Shown here in pieces: positions 35,042 to 43,458 of a stretch of 64,000 nt of DNA. Numbering within the stretch: the first letter of the stretch is position 1; each line of letters opens with the position of its first letter. The notes under the pieces are model-generated. The model worked only from the letters and a program-made list of their open reading frames with translations, made no database searches and was not told where the DNA came from. Source of the DNA: Anaerocolumna sp. Its GTDB lineage: Bacteria > Bacillota > Clostridia > Lachnospirales > Lachnospiraceae. The position numbers were made by a program, and so were the translations under genes. The DNA is taken from assembly GCA_029256035.1 (NCBI GenBank), contig JAQSYR010000001.1:31499-95498 (forward strand), written 5' to 3'.

Positions 35042-36040
35042 CTACTCATATAATTCGATAATATCAACAATTTTAGCTCTAAATGCTCTATCTATCATAT
35101 TTGAACCAAATTCATTGATATATTCTTGAAGTTTATCATTATACACGTATGATAACTTATTCCTTTTTTCAAATACTGCTTGACGTAAAGTTATACCTTC
35201 TGATTCAAATTTATTTTTAATAAAATTAACCATTCCATTAAAATAAATAGAACCACCATTAATAAATCTATTATTAAGATGTTTTTGTAGTTGTCTTAAT
35301 CTTGTACCTAAAATCATTTTTGTTATTGGTCTATTTAACGAACGATTACCACAAGGTTTAAGAATGTAACAACTTTCGTCATATTTATATCTATCTGGAT
35401 CTTTTGATCTATTAACACTTTCAATTCCATCTGGGCAATATACAAGTGATTTATCTGCTTCCTCTGCAAGTTCTATAAAAATGTCATCTACTTTAAGTAT
35501 TTTACCGGAAATTAAATTAACAACCTTTCTTTTTTTATTAATATCATCTAATCTTAAATTTATTAAGTCGCTAAATTCAATACCACAAATTCCGCTGAAC
35601 AATGCGTAAAAAATGTATTTATCAGTTATATCAATTTTTTCATTTTTATAAACATTATCTAAAAAATAATCAACTAAAAAATATTTATCTCTTATAATAT
35701 CCAAAGTTACTATATCATCTATAATTGGTTTAGTTAAGTTATAATCGTATTGATTTATGATATTAGTATTATCCACTAATCCCTCAGATAAACACCAAGT
35801 ATAATAATATGAAAATTGATTCACTATTAACCTTAAATAATTCTTAGATTTTGAATTATAACCTTTCAATAGGTTTATTACTTGAGAACGATTAAATAAT
35901 GATAAATCACAATTCTCTTGTAATTCAATTTTTGCAGCACCTTCAAATAATCTTTTAACTACATCTTTTACACTTTCTTCAAATTTAAAGTCTGAGCTTT
36001 CTAAATATCTATTTTTTTGAAATTCGTTATACATTGGCAT
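35042..36040 (-). CDS. Catalytically dead tyrosine-recombinase-fold protein (MrpR-like regulator)
   Basis: 332 residues, ATG behind GAGGTGATT. The middle has the recombinase helix pattern ALFSGICGIEFSDLINLRLDDI, but the active-site Arg of 'GLRxSEL' is replaced (GIEFSDL), and no HxxR...Tyr box follows. That combination is known for the SPbeta master repressor MrpR (YopR), which keeps the recombinase fold but only binds DNA. The start MPMYNEFQKNRYL also resembles that group. It follows a DndB-like gene with a 14-bp overlap, as yopR follows yopQ in SPbeta. I infer a lysogeny repressor; a degenerate integrase is the alternative. Confidence 0.6.
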   Translation of the reverse strand: MPMYNEFQKNRYLESSDFKFEESVKDVVKRLFEGAAKIELQENCDLSLFNRSQVINLLKGYNSKSKNYLRLIVNQFSYYYTWCLSEGLVDNTNIINQYDYNLTKPIIDDIVTLDIIRDKYFLVDYFLDNVYKNEKIDITDKYIFYALFSGICGIEFSDLINLRLDDINKKRKVVNLISGKILKVDDIFIELAEEADKSLVYCPDGIESVNRSKDPDRYKYDESCYILKPCGNRSLNRPITKMILGTRLRQLQKHLNNRFINGGSIYFNGMVNFIKNKFESEGITLRQAVFEKRNKLSYVYNDKLQEYINEFGSNMIDRAFRAKIVDIIELYE

Positions 36041-37292
36041 TTTTAATCACCTCGTTAATTATAGATTTTAATTTAGCATAATACGATGCGCTTGGTGCAT
36101 TTCTAATCTTAAATTCTTCAAAGATACTATTAATATCGATTTTTCTATATATACTTTCAAAATCTATATTAGAATCTATTGAACTTTTTATCATCATCAA
36201 ATATACAAAAAATTCAGTTTTGTTAAATGCAATATTATAATGATCTGTATTTTCGATTATATAATTTAAATTATCTTTCAAATGTTCAAAAATATCTACA
36301 GCTTGTTTTCTATCCTGAACCTCAAAAATATATTTTATAATTTTATATAAATAGACTCTCATATCTTTATCTATAGTACCTACTAGATGATATTTACTAT
36401 TTGAATTTAATCTGTCAATTATAAAATTTTCTTGAGACTGTGTGTCTATTCTAGCTTTTTGTGGTTCTCTAAAATGAGTCTTCTGATCCATTTGATTAAT
36501 AAAGTCATTACATCTATCAGTATCTAAAAACATTAATTTCAATTCACACGGAAAATTCCAATCAGGATTTTCATCTTTAACTTCACATTCAGCAATATAG
36601 TTATGAAATCCCTCAATTAAATCAATATGATTTTCTTTTGGTATAGTTAAAGTATTGCCTCTTATAATTACTGGCTCTTCGCATTTATCTGGATTAATAT
36701 TAATAATACAAGGAACTGGGAAATATAATCCCTTAATCATAAGTTCCTTCATATTATTCACGGCTTTTCTATTGATGTCAAGTTTTTTTACTATCGTACC
36801 TTTTTGTGATTTTATTTCAATTAAATCTCGTTGAGTTTCTGGATTAAAACGAAGTTTATTATAGTTTCTCCAGCGAATTTTCTCATTTATATCGGTAAAA
36901 ATATGAATTACTCTATATTGATCCATTGTTGTTTCGTGCCAATCTTTAATAACAATATCAAAATTATCTTCTTCTTCCGGAACAGGTTTTTCAAATTCTT
37001 CAATTTCAATATCTGTAAAATATGATGGTGCATATAAATCAGAAGAATCTAGTGTCATAAATCTTGATGCTGTAAGTGTGTGAATGGATTTCATTAATTT
37101 ATACAACATATCATAAGTTAAGTTTTCTATAGGATATATGCCGTTTATAATGTCGATACTTAATCCATGTTTCACATTATAAGTGTTCGCCATAGTCTGT
37201 GAAATTTCTTTTATTACTATTTTAGGATATTCTGCTTTAATTTGGGCAATTTTCGTTTGCAACACTTCTCTTAATGCTTTATCGTCTTTCAT
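36027..37292 (-). CDS. DndB/DGQHR-like protein upstream of the MrpR-like gene
   Basis: 421 residues from the ATG of MKDDKALREV, behind AGGGAGGATG; earlier in-frame ATGs lie upstream of the predicted transcription start. The central part (TIPKENHIDLIEGFHNYIAEC ... LKLMFLDTDRCNDFINQMDQ) looks like the DGQHR/DndB fold ('IDGxHR...A...', ParB-related), with the usual QHR residues changed. DndB proteins regulate DNA phosphorothioation in bacteria; in this phage setting a regulatory role with the overlapping repressor-like gene is more likely (inference). Confidence 0.5.
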   Translation of the reverse strand: MKDDKALREVLQTKIAQIKAEYPKIVIKEISQTMANTYNVKHGLSIDIINGIYPIENLTYDMLYKLMKSIHTLTASRFMTLDSSDLYAPSYFTDIEIEEFEKPVPEEEDNFDIVIKDWHETTMDQYRVIHIFTDINEKIRWRNYNKLRFNPETQRDLIEIKSQKGTIVKKLDINRKAVNNMKELMIKGLYFPVPCIININPDKCEEPVIIRGNTLTIPKENHIDLIEGFHNYIAECEVKDENPDWNFPCELKLMFLDTDRCNDFINQMDQKTHFREPQKARIDTQSQENFIIDRLNSNSKYHLVGTIDKDMRVYLYKIIKYIFEVQDRKQAVDIFEHLKDNLNYIIENTDHYNIAFNKTEFFVYLMMIKSSIDSNIDFESIYRKIDINSIFEEFKIRNAPSASYYAKLKSIINEVIKNANV

Positions 37293-37331
37293 ATAATACT
37301 CATCCTCCCTATGATTCATACATATAACAAT

Positions 37332-37360
37332 AATATAATACATAATCATCCATTTGTCAA
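37332..37360 (-). promoter_or_regulatory. Promoter of the DndB-like/MrpR-like operon
   Basis: TTGACA (37355-37360), 17-bp spacer, TATATT (37332-37337). A mirror-element relative (37378-37394) lies 17 bp upstream. ATGATT/AATCAT arms (37311-37316, 37343-37348) flank the start site and could be an operator. Confidence 0.82.
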
Positions 37361-37396
37361 TATTTATATTTTAATTATGTTTAATATTATCTATTT

Positions 37397-37789
37397 TTAA
37401 GCATGAGCATATTGTCTAGGATTTCTTACAACAAATCTTACTGTTCTACTTGGATTTAACTGAATATCCATAGCATTCTCTATTTTTATCATATCTTCTT
37501 CAGATACATGACCAATCTTTTCTTTGATATACGCCTTACTAATTCCGTCAATACATTCGCATAAAGCAATTGATTCTTTCTGAAGTCCTTCTGTAGTTTT
37601 CAAAATTACATGAGTAGGTATATACTTTTTGTCCCTACTGGTCAATGGTATGTACTGTACTCTGCTGTTGTGTTTATTATTCATATCATTAGATATGATA
37701 ATACAAGGTCTACAACCTATCTGTTTGTGTGGATCTAATTCATCGTTTTTAATATCAATATAAAAAATATCTCCTCTTTTAATAATCAT
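37397..37789 (-). CDS. MazF/PemK-type toxin, no antitoxin gene adjacent
   Basis: 130 residues, ATG behind GGAGAGATT. KRGDIFYIDI ... GCRPCIIISND ... YIPLTSRDKKYIPTHV ... KESIALCECIDGISKAYI are the PemK/MazF signature. Family members cut mRNA. The usual small antitoxin gene upstream is missing; the 198-bp gap to the promoter has no frame. Solo MazF-like genes are common in Clostridia phages and may act on host mRNA or as regulators. Confidence 0.88.
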   Translation of the reverse strand: MIIKRGDIFYIDIKNDELDPHKQIGCRPCIIISNDMNNKHNSRVQYIPLTSRDKKYIPTHVILKTTEGLQKESIALCECIDGISKAYIKEKIGHVSEEDMIKIENAMDIQLNPSRTVRFVVRNPRQYAHA

Positions 37790-37987
37790 AATAATCTCTC
37801 CTTTTCATTTTCATTCAACTAGAATTGTCAATATAACAGTTCATTTGATTAATCTCCTTCGTTTATTCATTTAAATTGTTTTAGTTTGATATTATTAATC
37901 GTTTGCACCATCCTTTCATTCATAATATATTATATACAATTAATAATTAGTTTATACTTAATGTATATTATTATTTTCTATAATAAA

Positions 37988-38016
37988 AAGATAGCACACA
38001 CAAATAAACATGTCAA
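37988..38016 (-). promoter_or_regulatory. Promoter of the MazF-like gene
   Basis: TTGACA (38011-38016), 17-bp spacer, TATCTT (37988-37993); mirror element at 38031-38047. Between and around them ACATGTT/AACATGT arms form a palindrome that could be an operator. The 347-bp gap 37790-38136 holds nothing else that I can support. Confidence 0.8.
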
Positions 38017-38136
38017 TATGTTTTTTAACATGTTTATTATTATTTTTATTAACTTTTTAAAAATAGTATTATGTAATACTTATTTAATACTTATTCTTAT
38101 AGCTTGTCCTGCTTTAGAAATGATAAAATAGTTATT

Positions 38137-38307
38137 TTATCTGCAATTATCTAATATATCTCTACACAAAACTATTAACTGTTCGTGATCTAATCCATAT
38201 CTTAGCACCTGAGCTAACCTATCAGAATCGTAAGACTTTTTGAAACAATAATCTCTGATAATTTCTTCTTCTTTAGTTAACTCGTCTTCTGTTAGTGTTC
38301 TGTTCAT
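38137..38307 (-). CDS. Small helical protein, 56 aa
   Basis: MNRTLTEDELTKEEEIIRDY ... RLAQVLRYGLDHEQLIVLCRDIL. Its ATG overlaps the end of the Cys-rich gene upstream. Function unknown. Confidence 0.55.
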   Translation of the reverse strand: MNRTLTEDELTKEEEIIRDYCFKKSYDSDRLAQVLRYGLDHEQLIVLCRDILDNCR

Positions 38308-38308
38308 A

Positions 38309-38470
38309 TCAATCGTCTTCTTCCTTTTTAATATTAATTTTGTTCAAACAGTTTATCACAACTTTCTTCTTTGATTCCGCATCCATTTTAACTCCACATT
38401 GTTTTTTGTTTATACAGTTATAACAAATGCTTTTACATTTAATACTTCCATATTCAAATTCTGTTATTAT
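38309..38470 (-). CDS. Cys-rich protein with apparent ATA/ATT start
   Basis: About 53 codons: ITEFEYGSIKCKSICYNCIN, then KKQCGVKMDAESKKK and NCLNKIN. The cysteine pattern (C-x3-C-x2-C-x5-C) is that of mini zinc proteins seen elsewhere in this window. The frame is closed by TAG just upstream, and between that and the first Cys there is no ATG, GTG or TTG; only ATT ATA ATA follows the AAAGGTAGG ribosome site. Translation must therefore begin at a near-cognate codon if the gene is alive. Confidence 0.55.
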   Translation of the reverse strand: MITEFEYGSIKCKSICYNCINKKQCGVKMDAESKKKVVINCLNKINIKKEEDD

Positions 38471-38507
38471 AATTAGCTACCTACCTTTCTATAAGATAAT
38501 CAAATCG

Positions 38508-38768
38508 TCAATCTATTAATAATTCACTATCTAACCATCTTTTAAATATACGTTGTGCTTTCTTATCTGCTTGAGGAATTTCGCCATCGTCAGTACCTTT
38601 TTCATAGTATCTTTGCATCATATTTTTTAAACATTCTTCTCTTGATATCTTCCCCATTAATAAATTTAAAAATAACTCTGTATTACATACATCTCCACAT
38701 ATATCTTCTGGATGACCATATTCTTCGAGAAGATATTCGACATCCTTTTTCATTTGGCTTAATGTCAT
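38508..38768 (-). CDS. Hypothetical protein, 86 aa
   Basis: Start at MTLSQMKKDVEYLLEEYG behind AAGGAGGAT; an earlier ATG lies upstream of the ribosome site. Helical; two Cys in EDICGDVCNTELFL. Function unknown. Confidence 0.6.
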   Translation of the reverse strand: MTLSQMKKDVEYLLEEYGHPEDICGDVCNTELFLNLLMGKISREECLKNMMQRYYEKGTDDGEIPQADKKAQRIFKRWLDSELLID

Positions 38769-38797
38769 AATTTGATCCTCCTTATCAATTATACATT

Positions 38798-38965
38798 TCA
38801 TCGTATTAAATTATCTTCTTTTGTAAAAACAAACTTTACTTTACAATTAGGATAATGCTTTTCAAATTCATCCAAAGACGAATATTCAATCCATTCATAA
38901 ATTTCTGTATCATTTGTTTCGTATTTGCTTTCATATCGTTTAAAACAAATAATTACTATTCCCAT
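38798..38965 (-). CDS. Hypothetical protein, 55 aa
   Basis: Start at MGIVIICFKRYESKYE behind GGAAAGATGG. Short alpha/beta protein (SSLDEFEKHYPNCKVKFVFT). Function unknown. Confidence 0.55.
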   Translation of the reverse strand: MGIVIICFKRYESKYETNDTEIYEWIEYSSLDEFEKHYPNCKVKFVFTKEDNLIR

Positions 38966-38994
38966 CTTATCACCATCTTTCCAAACCAAATGAT

Positions 38995-39222
38995 TCATTT
39001 ATTGTTATTCACATTATTTACTAAAAGCGAAAAGATTGCATCATTAATACTGTTTACCAATTGTTTATCATATCCATCTACACATTCTTTTTTGATATAA
39101 GCGTACTTTTCTTCCATTTCAAATTCTTTTAAAATTCGCAATATTATTGTATTAGTATATTTTTCTATTTGTGTATGAATAAAATTTTTTAATTCTGTTT
39201 GTGTTTTAATCTTATTATTCAT
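38995..39222 (-). CDS. Hypothetical helical protein, 75 aa
   Basis: Start at MNNKIKTQTELKNF behind AAAAGGAG. Helical throughout; ends NNVNNNK. Function unknown. Confidence 0.55.
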   Translation of the reverse strand: MNNKIKTQTELKNFIHTQIEKYTNTIILRILKEFEMEEKYAYIKKECVDGYDKQLVNSINDAIFSLLVNNVNNNK

Positions 39223-39266
39223 AATTACAACTCCTTTTCTATTTAGCCACTTCAATCGTTTATTTT

Positions 39267-39434
39267 TCAGCTTTCTTTTAATATATTTTCTAAGTTTTCA
39301 CCGCACCAAGGACAATATTTTGCATTATCTATGTAATGTGGACTGTACTCTTCTTGAAGAATTATCTTATTATCTTTTTGTTCCACATACCATCCTTCTT
39401 TTTTCATTTTATCACAACAATACACTTCTTTCAT
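39267..39434 (-). CDS. Small zinc-ribbon protein, 55 aa
   Basis: ATG behind AAAGGAG. MKEVYCCDKMKKEGWYV ... AKYCPWCGENLENIL. A CC pair plus CPWCG makes a compact zinc site of a type frequent in phages. Confidence 0.65.
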   Translation of the reverse strand: MKEVYCCDKMKKEGWYVEQKDNKIILQEEYSPHYIDNAKYCPWCGENLENILKES

Positions 39435-39477
39435 TTATTCTCCTTTCAACTACACATCAATTTCATGTTTTAAATGG

Positions 39478-39741
39478 TTAATCGTCCCAATCAAGTAGCT
39501 GCCTGCAATTAGGACAACTTTCCAAACAAATATTATCACTATAATATCCATCTCCATGATGCTCTGATAACCCTTCACCACATGTTGGACATGTTTTTGA
39601 AACCCAGTTACCATTATTTATTGGTTTCATAGCTATTGACTTTTTCATTTCTCTAACAGCTATTTCAATGGCTTGCAGTTCATCATTTTTTTTAGCGTTT
39701 ATATTTCCCTGTATAATTTCTATTGCCTTTTTAATATCCAA
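39478..39741 (-). CDS. Phage protein with C-terminal zinc ribbon, TTG start
   Basis: 87 residues from TTG (MDIKKAIEIIQGNI) behind AAAGGGAAAA. N-terminal helices (DELQAIEIAVREMKKSI) then TCPTCGEGLSEHHGDG ... SCPNCRQLLDW. The same arrangement occurs in many small Clostridia phage proteins. Function unknown. Confidence 0.7.
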   Translation of the reverse strand: MDIKKAIEIIQGNINAKKNDELQAIEIAVREMKKSIAMKPINNGNWVSKTCPTCGEGLSEHHGDGYYSDNICLESCPNCRQLLDWDD

Positions 39742-39759
39742 TTTATTTTCCCTTTCCAA

Positions 39760-39987
39760 TCAATATCTAGTTCTATTTGAATATTCTATGTGCTGATTTA
39801 CTATTGGACTTCCATTCATTACCACAGTTATTTTACAATGTAATGTTATGTATTCTCCATTTTTAGCAACAGCAGAAACGTTATTCCAGTCAATTGTTCT
39901 TCTATGAGTTATTAAATATGCTTTATAATATTTATCTCTACATTTAGAACAATAACACTTACTAAATCTAGTTGTTGATCCTCCCAA
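39760..39987 (-). CDS. Hypothetical protein with CxxC pair, TTG start
   Basis: 75 residues, TTG 7 nt after AAAGGAG. CYCSKCRDKYYKAYL, then a beta-rich half (EYITLHCKITVVMNGSPIV). Function unknown. Confidence 0.55.
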   Translation of the reverse strand: MGGSTTRFSKCYCSKCRDKYYKAYLITHRRTIDWNNVSAVAKNGEYITLHCKITVVMNGSPIVNQHIEYSNRTRY

Positions 39988-40019
39988 TCCATTGCTCCTT
40001 TCTTGATGAAATCCTCGTT

Positions 40020-40406
40020 TTAAGTTGTCAACCCTTTAATTGCTGCCTGTGTCATACCAGATAATATTGATGTAGCTATTTCCTTAATGACATCAACCGT
40101 CATAGATAATCCGTTTTTAACAACGGTGTCTTTTGTCTTATTCCAAACAGTATCATTTCTAATGGTATCAATTAATTCGTGTCCGTCCCACGAAATACTT
40201 CCAACTCCAAATCCGATTAAATAATCGCCATCTGCATAACTTGCATCATAGTTTAATACATATCCAGCGTCATATAATAATTTACAATGGTATGCAACCT
40301 CTTTATCTGAATGACCATCAATTTCTAAATCATATACAGGTGTCCCATCACTTTGTTTCTCTAAATCAAATAATATTTTTCTTATCAAATCCATATCTCT
40401 CTTCAT
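40020..40406 (-). CDS. DUF2513 family protein
   Basis: 128 residues from MKRDMDLIRKILFDLE behind GGAGAAA. VAYHCKLLYDAGYVLNYDAS ... ISWDGHELIDTIRND is the winged-helix-like DUF2513 pattern common in phages and mobile elements. Its molecular role is unknown; DNA binding is a reasonable guess from the fold. Confidence 0.85.
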   Translation of the reverse strand: MKRDMDLIRKILFDLEKQSDGTPVYDLEIDGHSDKEVAYHCKLLYDAGYVLNYDASYADGDYLIGFGVGSISWDGHELIDTIRNDTVWNKTKDTVVKNGLSMTVDVIKEIATSILSGMTQAAIKGLTT

Positions 40407-40437
40407 TATTTTCTCCATTCATAATCAAATTTAAGTT

Positions 40438-40677
40438 TCATCTGCATTTATCAATTACATTTTTAACATATTCTTGATCATAACTATCATTTCTACTCGC
40501 AAATCTGTGTGCATATTCTAAGGCTTTTACTAACTCATCATATTTTGGTATATTAATTTTTTCTTTATTGTCTCTTGTATCTTTGCTATATCTCATATAT
40601 CCTGACTCTTTACAATTGAACTCAAATTCACCCTCACAAACATATCTGTTATTACATGTATCGCAGCTCTGTTCCAT
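40438..40677 (-). CDS. Cys-rich phage protein, 79 aa
   Basis: Start at MEQSCDTCNNRYVCEGEFEFNC behind TAGGAGG; the open frame further upstream is not preceded by a ribosome site. C-terminal helices. Probably a small zinc protein. Confidence 0.65.
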   Translation of the reverse strand: MEQSCDTCNNRYVCEGEFEFNCKESGYMRYSKDTRDNKEKINIPKYDELVKALEYAHRFASRNDSYDQEYVKNVIDKCR

Positions 40678-40723
40678 TTTATTTCCTCCTATTTTCAAAT
40701 CAAAATCGTTTTTGGTTGTGTTT

Positions 40724-40945
40724 CTATAATTCAAAATCATTTTCTGCCCATGACACAAATTCATCCACTATATCGTTTCCAAGTTCAACCTCTTCTAGCG
40801 ATATTCCATTCCCACATCTCAATACATCTTCATCTATTCCATTCTTTTCAAAATAATCATTTACATCTTCCATTAATTTATTTGCTTCTGAGTGCAGTCT
40901 AGCTGCTTTGTGCATTTTATATTGAATATCTTTTGATACTTTCAT
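40724..40945 (-). CDS. Conserved phage protein, 73 aa
   Basis: Start at MKVSKDIQYKMHKAARLH behind GGAGGTAAG. 'ARLHSEANKLMEDVNDYF ... GNGISLEEVELGNDIVDEFV' is a pattern I know from many Clostridia phage proteins of unknown function. Confidence 0.7.
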   Translation of the reverse strand: MKVSKDIQYKMHKAARLHSEANKLMEDVNDYFEKNGIDEDVLRCGNGISLEEVELGNDIVDEFVSWAENDFEL

Positions 40946-40980
40946 ACTTACCTCCATTCCAAATCAAAGCTCTGATTTAT

Positions 40981-41226
40981 TCATTTCAACCTATAATCAT
41001 CATCATTCAAATAATATGTCATTCCATGTTCTTTTCTATATATCATTGATTCTCTCAGTCTCAACTTTTCTTGCTCTTCCGGTGTAGTATTATGTTCTCT
41101 ATACCACCTGTCAGTTTTAGTTGTACAATTAGGATCGTCATCCATTTGTTTTATCTTTTGATTAACATTATGATTATCTAATCCACCCATCGATAATATA
41201 CCTGCTATACTTCCTAATAAACCCAT
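40981..41226 (-). CDS. Hypothetical protein, 81 aa
   Basis: ATG behind CGGAGGATT. Hydrophobic Gly-rich head (MGLLGSIAGILSMGGL), then charged region TTKTDRWYREHNTTPEEQEKL. Possibly membrane-associated. Function unknown. Confidence 0.6.
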   Translation of the reverse strand: MGLLGSIAGILSMGGLDNHNVNQKIKQMDDDPNCTTKTDRWYREHNTTPEEQEKLRLRESMIYRKEHGMTYYLNDDDYRLK

Positions 41227-41264
41227 TTAATTAATCCTCCGTTTAATAGTTGTTAGTAGTCTGT

Positions 41265-42236
41265 TTATTTCATCAACTCTTCTGCTAAATCCATAATACT
41301 ATTAACAATATCTAAATTGCTATCTATATCATTATTACTAGCGTTCTTTCTGCCTTCCTGATAAGCCATTGTTATTATGTCCCTTAAATCATTACTATCA
41401 AGTGATACAATAGGTTTGTTCTCTGTATTTTGAAACTGTTTGTCACCCATAATATACTCTGTAAAGAAATCACCCATATCGTCGTAATACTGATCTATTT
41501 TTTCCTTTGTTAATCCGATATATTTATTAGTAACAGATTCAGACGAATGATTATAAGTTGACTGTAATATTTGCATGGAATCTGTATCGTTTGGGTGGAG
41601 TTTTCTACTCCAATATCCATAAGTTTTTCTAGTGCTATGTGCTGCTATGTTGTATCCTATATTACAAGCTTTAGCAGCCTTTTTCAAATTAACCCAATAA
41701 CCAGACTTTGAAAACACCTTTCCTTTACCAGTCCCAGATAGTTGCATAAATACAGGTTTCTCGTAATTCTCCATAGGTTCTACTTCAGTTTTCTCTATAA
41801 ATAGTTTAATAGCTTCACGGCAAGCATTATTAATTCTAGGATTAGCAAATTTATCTGTTTTTTCTTCCTCAAATTCAAGTACATCACTTCTCATTCTGCC
41901 ATTTGGAAAATAAAAATGTTTCCATGTGAGGTTTAAGGTATCACCCACTCGCCTAGCCATATTGATACCTAAGACAAATAATAAATAGCTGTGCCATGAT
42001 TTATTGTCGATAAAATAATTCATCATGTTTTTAATGTCTTCTTGTGTCCTGAATGGATATACTTCAGACTTCTGACCTTTTTTCTTATTCCTAACGATAA
42101 TCTTAGGTGTGCCATCTAGTCTCAATTTAATTTCTTTTACAGTATCTTCCTCTTTTTTTTCTATTATATTATCTTGTGGAAACATAATTATACTACACTC
42201 TATTTTTTCTTCCTGTTTAACCTGTGCTAATCCCAT
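41265..42236 (-). CDS. Tyrosine recombinase (phage integrase family)
   Basis: 323 residues, ATG behind AAAGGGTG. All catalytic residues are seen: Arg in NMARRVGDTLNLTW (~95-96), Lys126 region (EEEKTDK), HSTRKTYGYW (His200, Arg203), His230 and Tyr239 in YNHSSESVTNKYIGL. It should be an active site-specific recombinase acting as integrase or resolving multimers. It is far from any obvious attachment site; the tRNA-Thr is 22 kb away. The ~80-residue N-terminal extension is unusual and polar. Confidence 0.92.
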   Translation of the reverse strand: MGLAQVKQEEKIECSIIMFPQDNIIEKKEEDTVKEIKLRLDGTPKIIVRNKKKGQKSEVYPFRTQEDIKNMMNYFIDNKSWHSYLLFVLGINMARRVGDTLNLTWKHFYFPNGRMRSDVLEFEEEKTDKFANPRINNACREAIKLFIEKTEVEPMENYEKPVFMQLSGTGKGKVFSKSGYWVNLKKAAKACNIGYNIAAHSTRKTYGYWSRKLHPNDTDSMQILQSTYNHSSESVTNKYIGLTKEKIDQYYDDMGDFFTEYIMGDKQFQNTENKPIVSLDSNDLRDIITMAYQEGRKNASNNDIDSNLDIVNSIMDLAEELMK

Positions 42237-42292
42237 ATTTATTCACCCTTTCTAATTATAACATTGCCAATAGAATAATGTCTATAAGCCGA

Positions 42293-42505
42293 TTAACTTG
42301 CAACAACAAAACCTTTCTGCATCAAATCATTTTTGATTAATAATAGCACTTCGTCAATATTTCTAAAATTATTATCAATATAATTATCTGCACCAACTAT
42401 TTTACAGCGTCGAGTTTCTTTATCTTCTTCGATTTTATATCCGGCAATAGTAGCCAATTGAAATTTTTTATGTTTCTCAATTTCCGATAATTTAATATAA
42501 CTCAT
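42293..42505 (-). CDS. Hypothetical protein, 70 aa
   Basis: ATG overlaps the stop of the small membrane-protein gene upstream (ATGA). MSYIKLSEIEKHKKFQL ... ETRRCKIVGADNYIDN. A short phage protein of unknown role. Confidence 0.55.
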   Translation of the reverse strand: MSYIKLSEIEKHKKFQLATIAGYKIEEDKETRRCKIVGADNYIDNNFRNIDEVLLLIKNDLMQKGFVVAS

Positions 42506-42633
42506 TTCAATCCCATCTCCCTTTTCCTTTTATCATAATCTGCTTTTCTCTTTGGATATAATACCTTGTTATCGTACTGCTCGTATACTAAACTACATAT
42601 TAATATAAATATAAATATTGCCAGTCCAAACAT
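42502..42633 (-). CDS. Small single-helix membrane protein, 43 aa
   Basis: ATG behind CAGGAGGAA. MFGLAIFIFILICSLVYEQY is a transmembrane helix followed by a basic tail (KRKADYDKRKREMGLK). Typical phage mini membrane protein. Confidence 0.6.
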   Translation of the reverse strand: MFGLAIFIFILICSLVYEQYDNKVLYPKRKADYDKRKREMGLK

Positions 42634-42681
42634 TGTTATTTCCTCCTGTTTTAGTTTATTATTGTCTATAGATTTCCGAGT

Positions 42682-42870
42682 TCATCTGCTTTTACATAAA
42701 TCAACTATACAATTTAATTTATTGAGTTGTTCTATTTCTTGGTTAAATAATCTAATATATCCATTTAAGCAATCATACATGGCTTCTGTTAAATTATTGC
42801 TAGTACCGTCTGTTTCATACTCTTTAACTAGTATAGACGCCCTATTAAATAATATAAGTCTATCTTCCAT
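42682..42870 (-). CDS. Hypothetical helical protein, 62 aa
   Basis: ATG behind AAAGGAAA. MEDRLILFNRASILVKEYE; helical to the end. Function unknown. Confidence 0.55.
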   Translation of the reverse strand: MEDRLILFNRASILVKEYETDGTSNNLTEAMYDCLNGYIRLFNQEIEQLNKLNCIVDLCKSR

Positions 42871-42900
42871 ACTATTTTCCTTTCAATACATCATTTTATT

Positions 42901-43044
42901 CTACAATTTATCAACAATACTCTCAAGTCTATTTTGAATATTTGCCAATCTGCTAATTGCTTGCCAATTTTGGTTATTATCCACATCTGTAGATACCTCA
43001 TATAAATCATCATATATTTGCTGTAATTGCTCTTTTATATCCAT
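42901..43044 (-). CDS. Small helical protein, 47 aa
   Basis: ATG behind GAGGGTGATT. MDIKEQLQQIYDDLYEVSTD ... NIQNRLESIVDKL; probably a helical hairpin. Function unknown. Confidence 0.55.
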   Translation of the reverse strand: MDIKEQLQQIYDDLYEVSTDVDNNQNWQAISRLANIQNRLESIVDKL

Positions 43045-43088
43045 CTTTAATCACCCTCTCTAAGCCAAATAAGTAATCTATTCGCTTT

Positions 43089-43397
43089 TTAACACCACAT
43101 ACCATTGTTATATTGCCACTCACACTCTCTTAAATCTTCAAGTGGCGATTCTTCGTGTACAAACTCTCTTACGAAAGTATATGGCTGTTTATTTAATTCA
43201 TCAATAAATTTATTTTCAACTTCTAACATAAACTCATTATTGAAGTCAACTTCTTCTTTCCATCTGTTCAACTCTGAAATCAATTCATCTTTACTTCCAG
43301 ATGCGTTTACCATAGTGCTGCCACTAGGCATAACCAAACTATAAAATCCGTTAACTCCATTTAATTCAAATCCATTAACCTTACAAATTGTACTCAT
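43089..43397 (-). CDS. Hypothetical protein, 102 aa
   Basis: Start at MSTICKVNGFEL 5 nt after AGGTGA; a GTG three codons upstream lies in the ribosome site. Beta-rich first half (GFYSLVMPSGSTMVNASG), helical second half. Function unknown. Confidence 0.6.
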   Translation of the reverse strand: MSTICKVNGFELNGVNGFYSLVMPSGSTMVNASGSKDELISELNRWKEEVDFNNEFMLEVENKFIDELNKQPYTFVREFVHEESPLEDLRECEWQYNNGMWC

Positions 43398-43458
43398 ATT
43401 ATTCACCTGTTTAACCTTTCTGCTTATGTTTATTATAATTATTATATGTACTGGCTGA

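Noticed and set aside
38000..38050. MazE-type antitoxin upstream of the MazF-like gene
   Set aside because: No frame of suitable length or ribosome site in 37790-38136.
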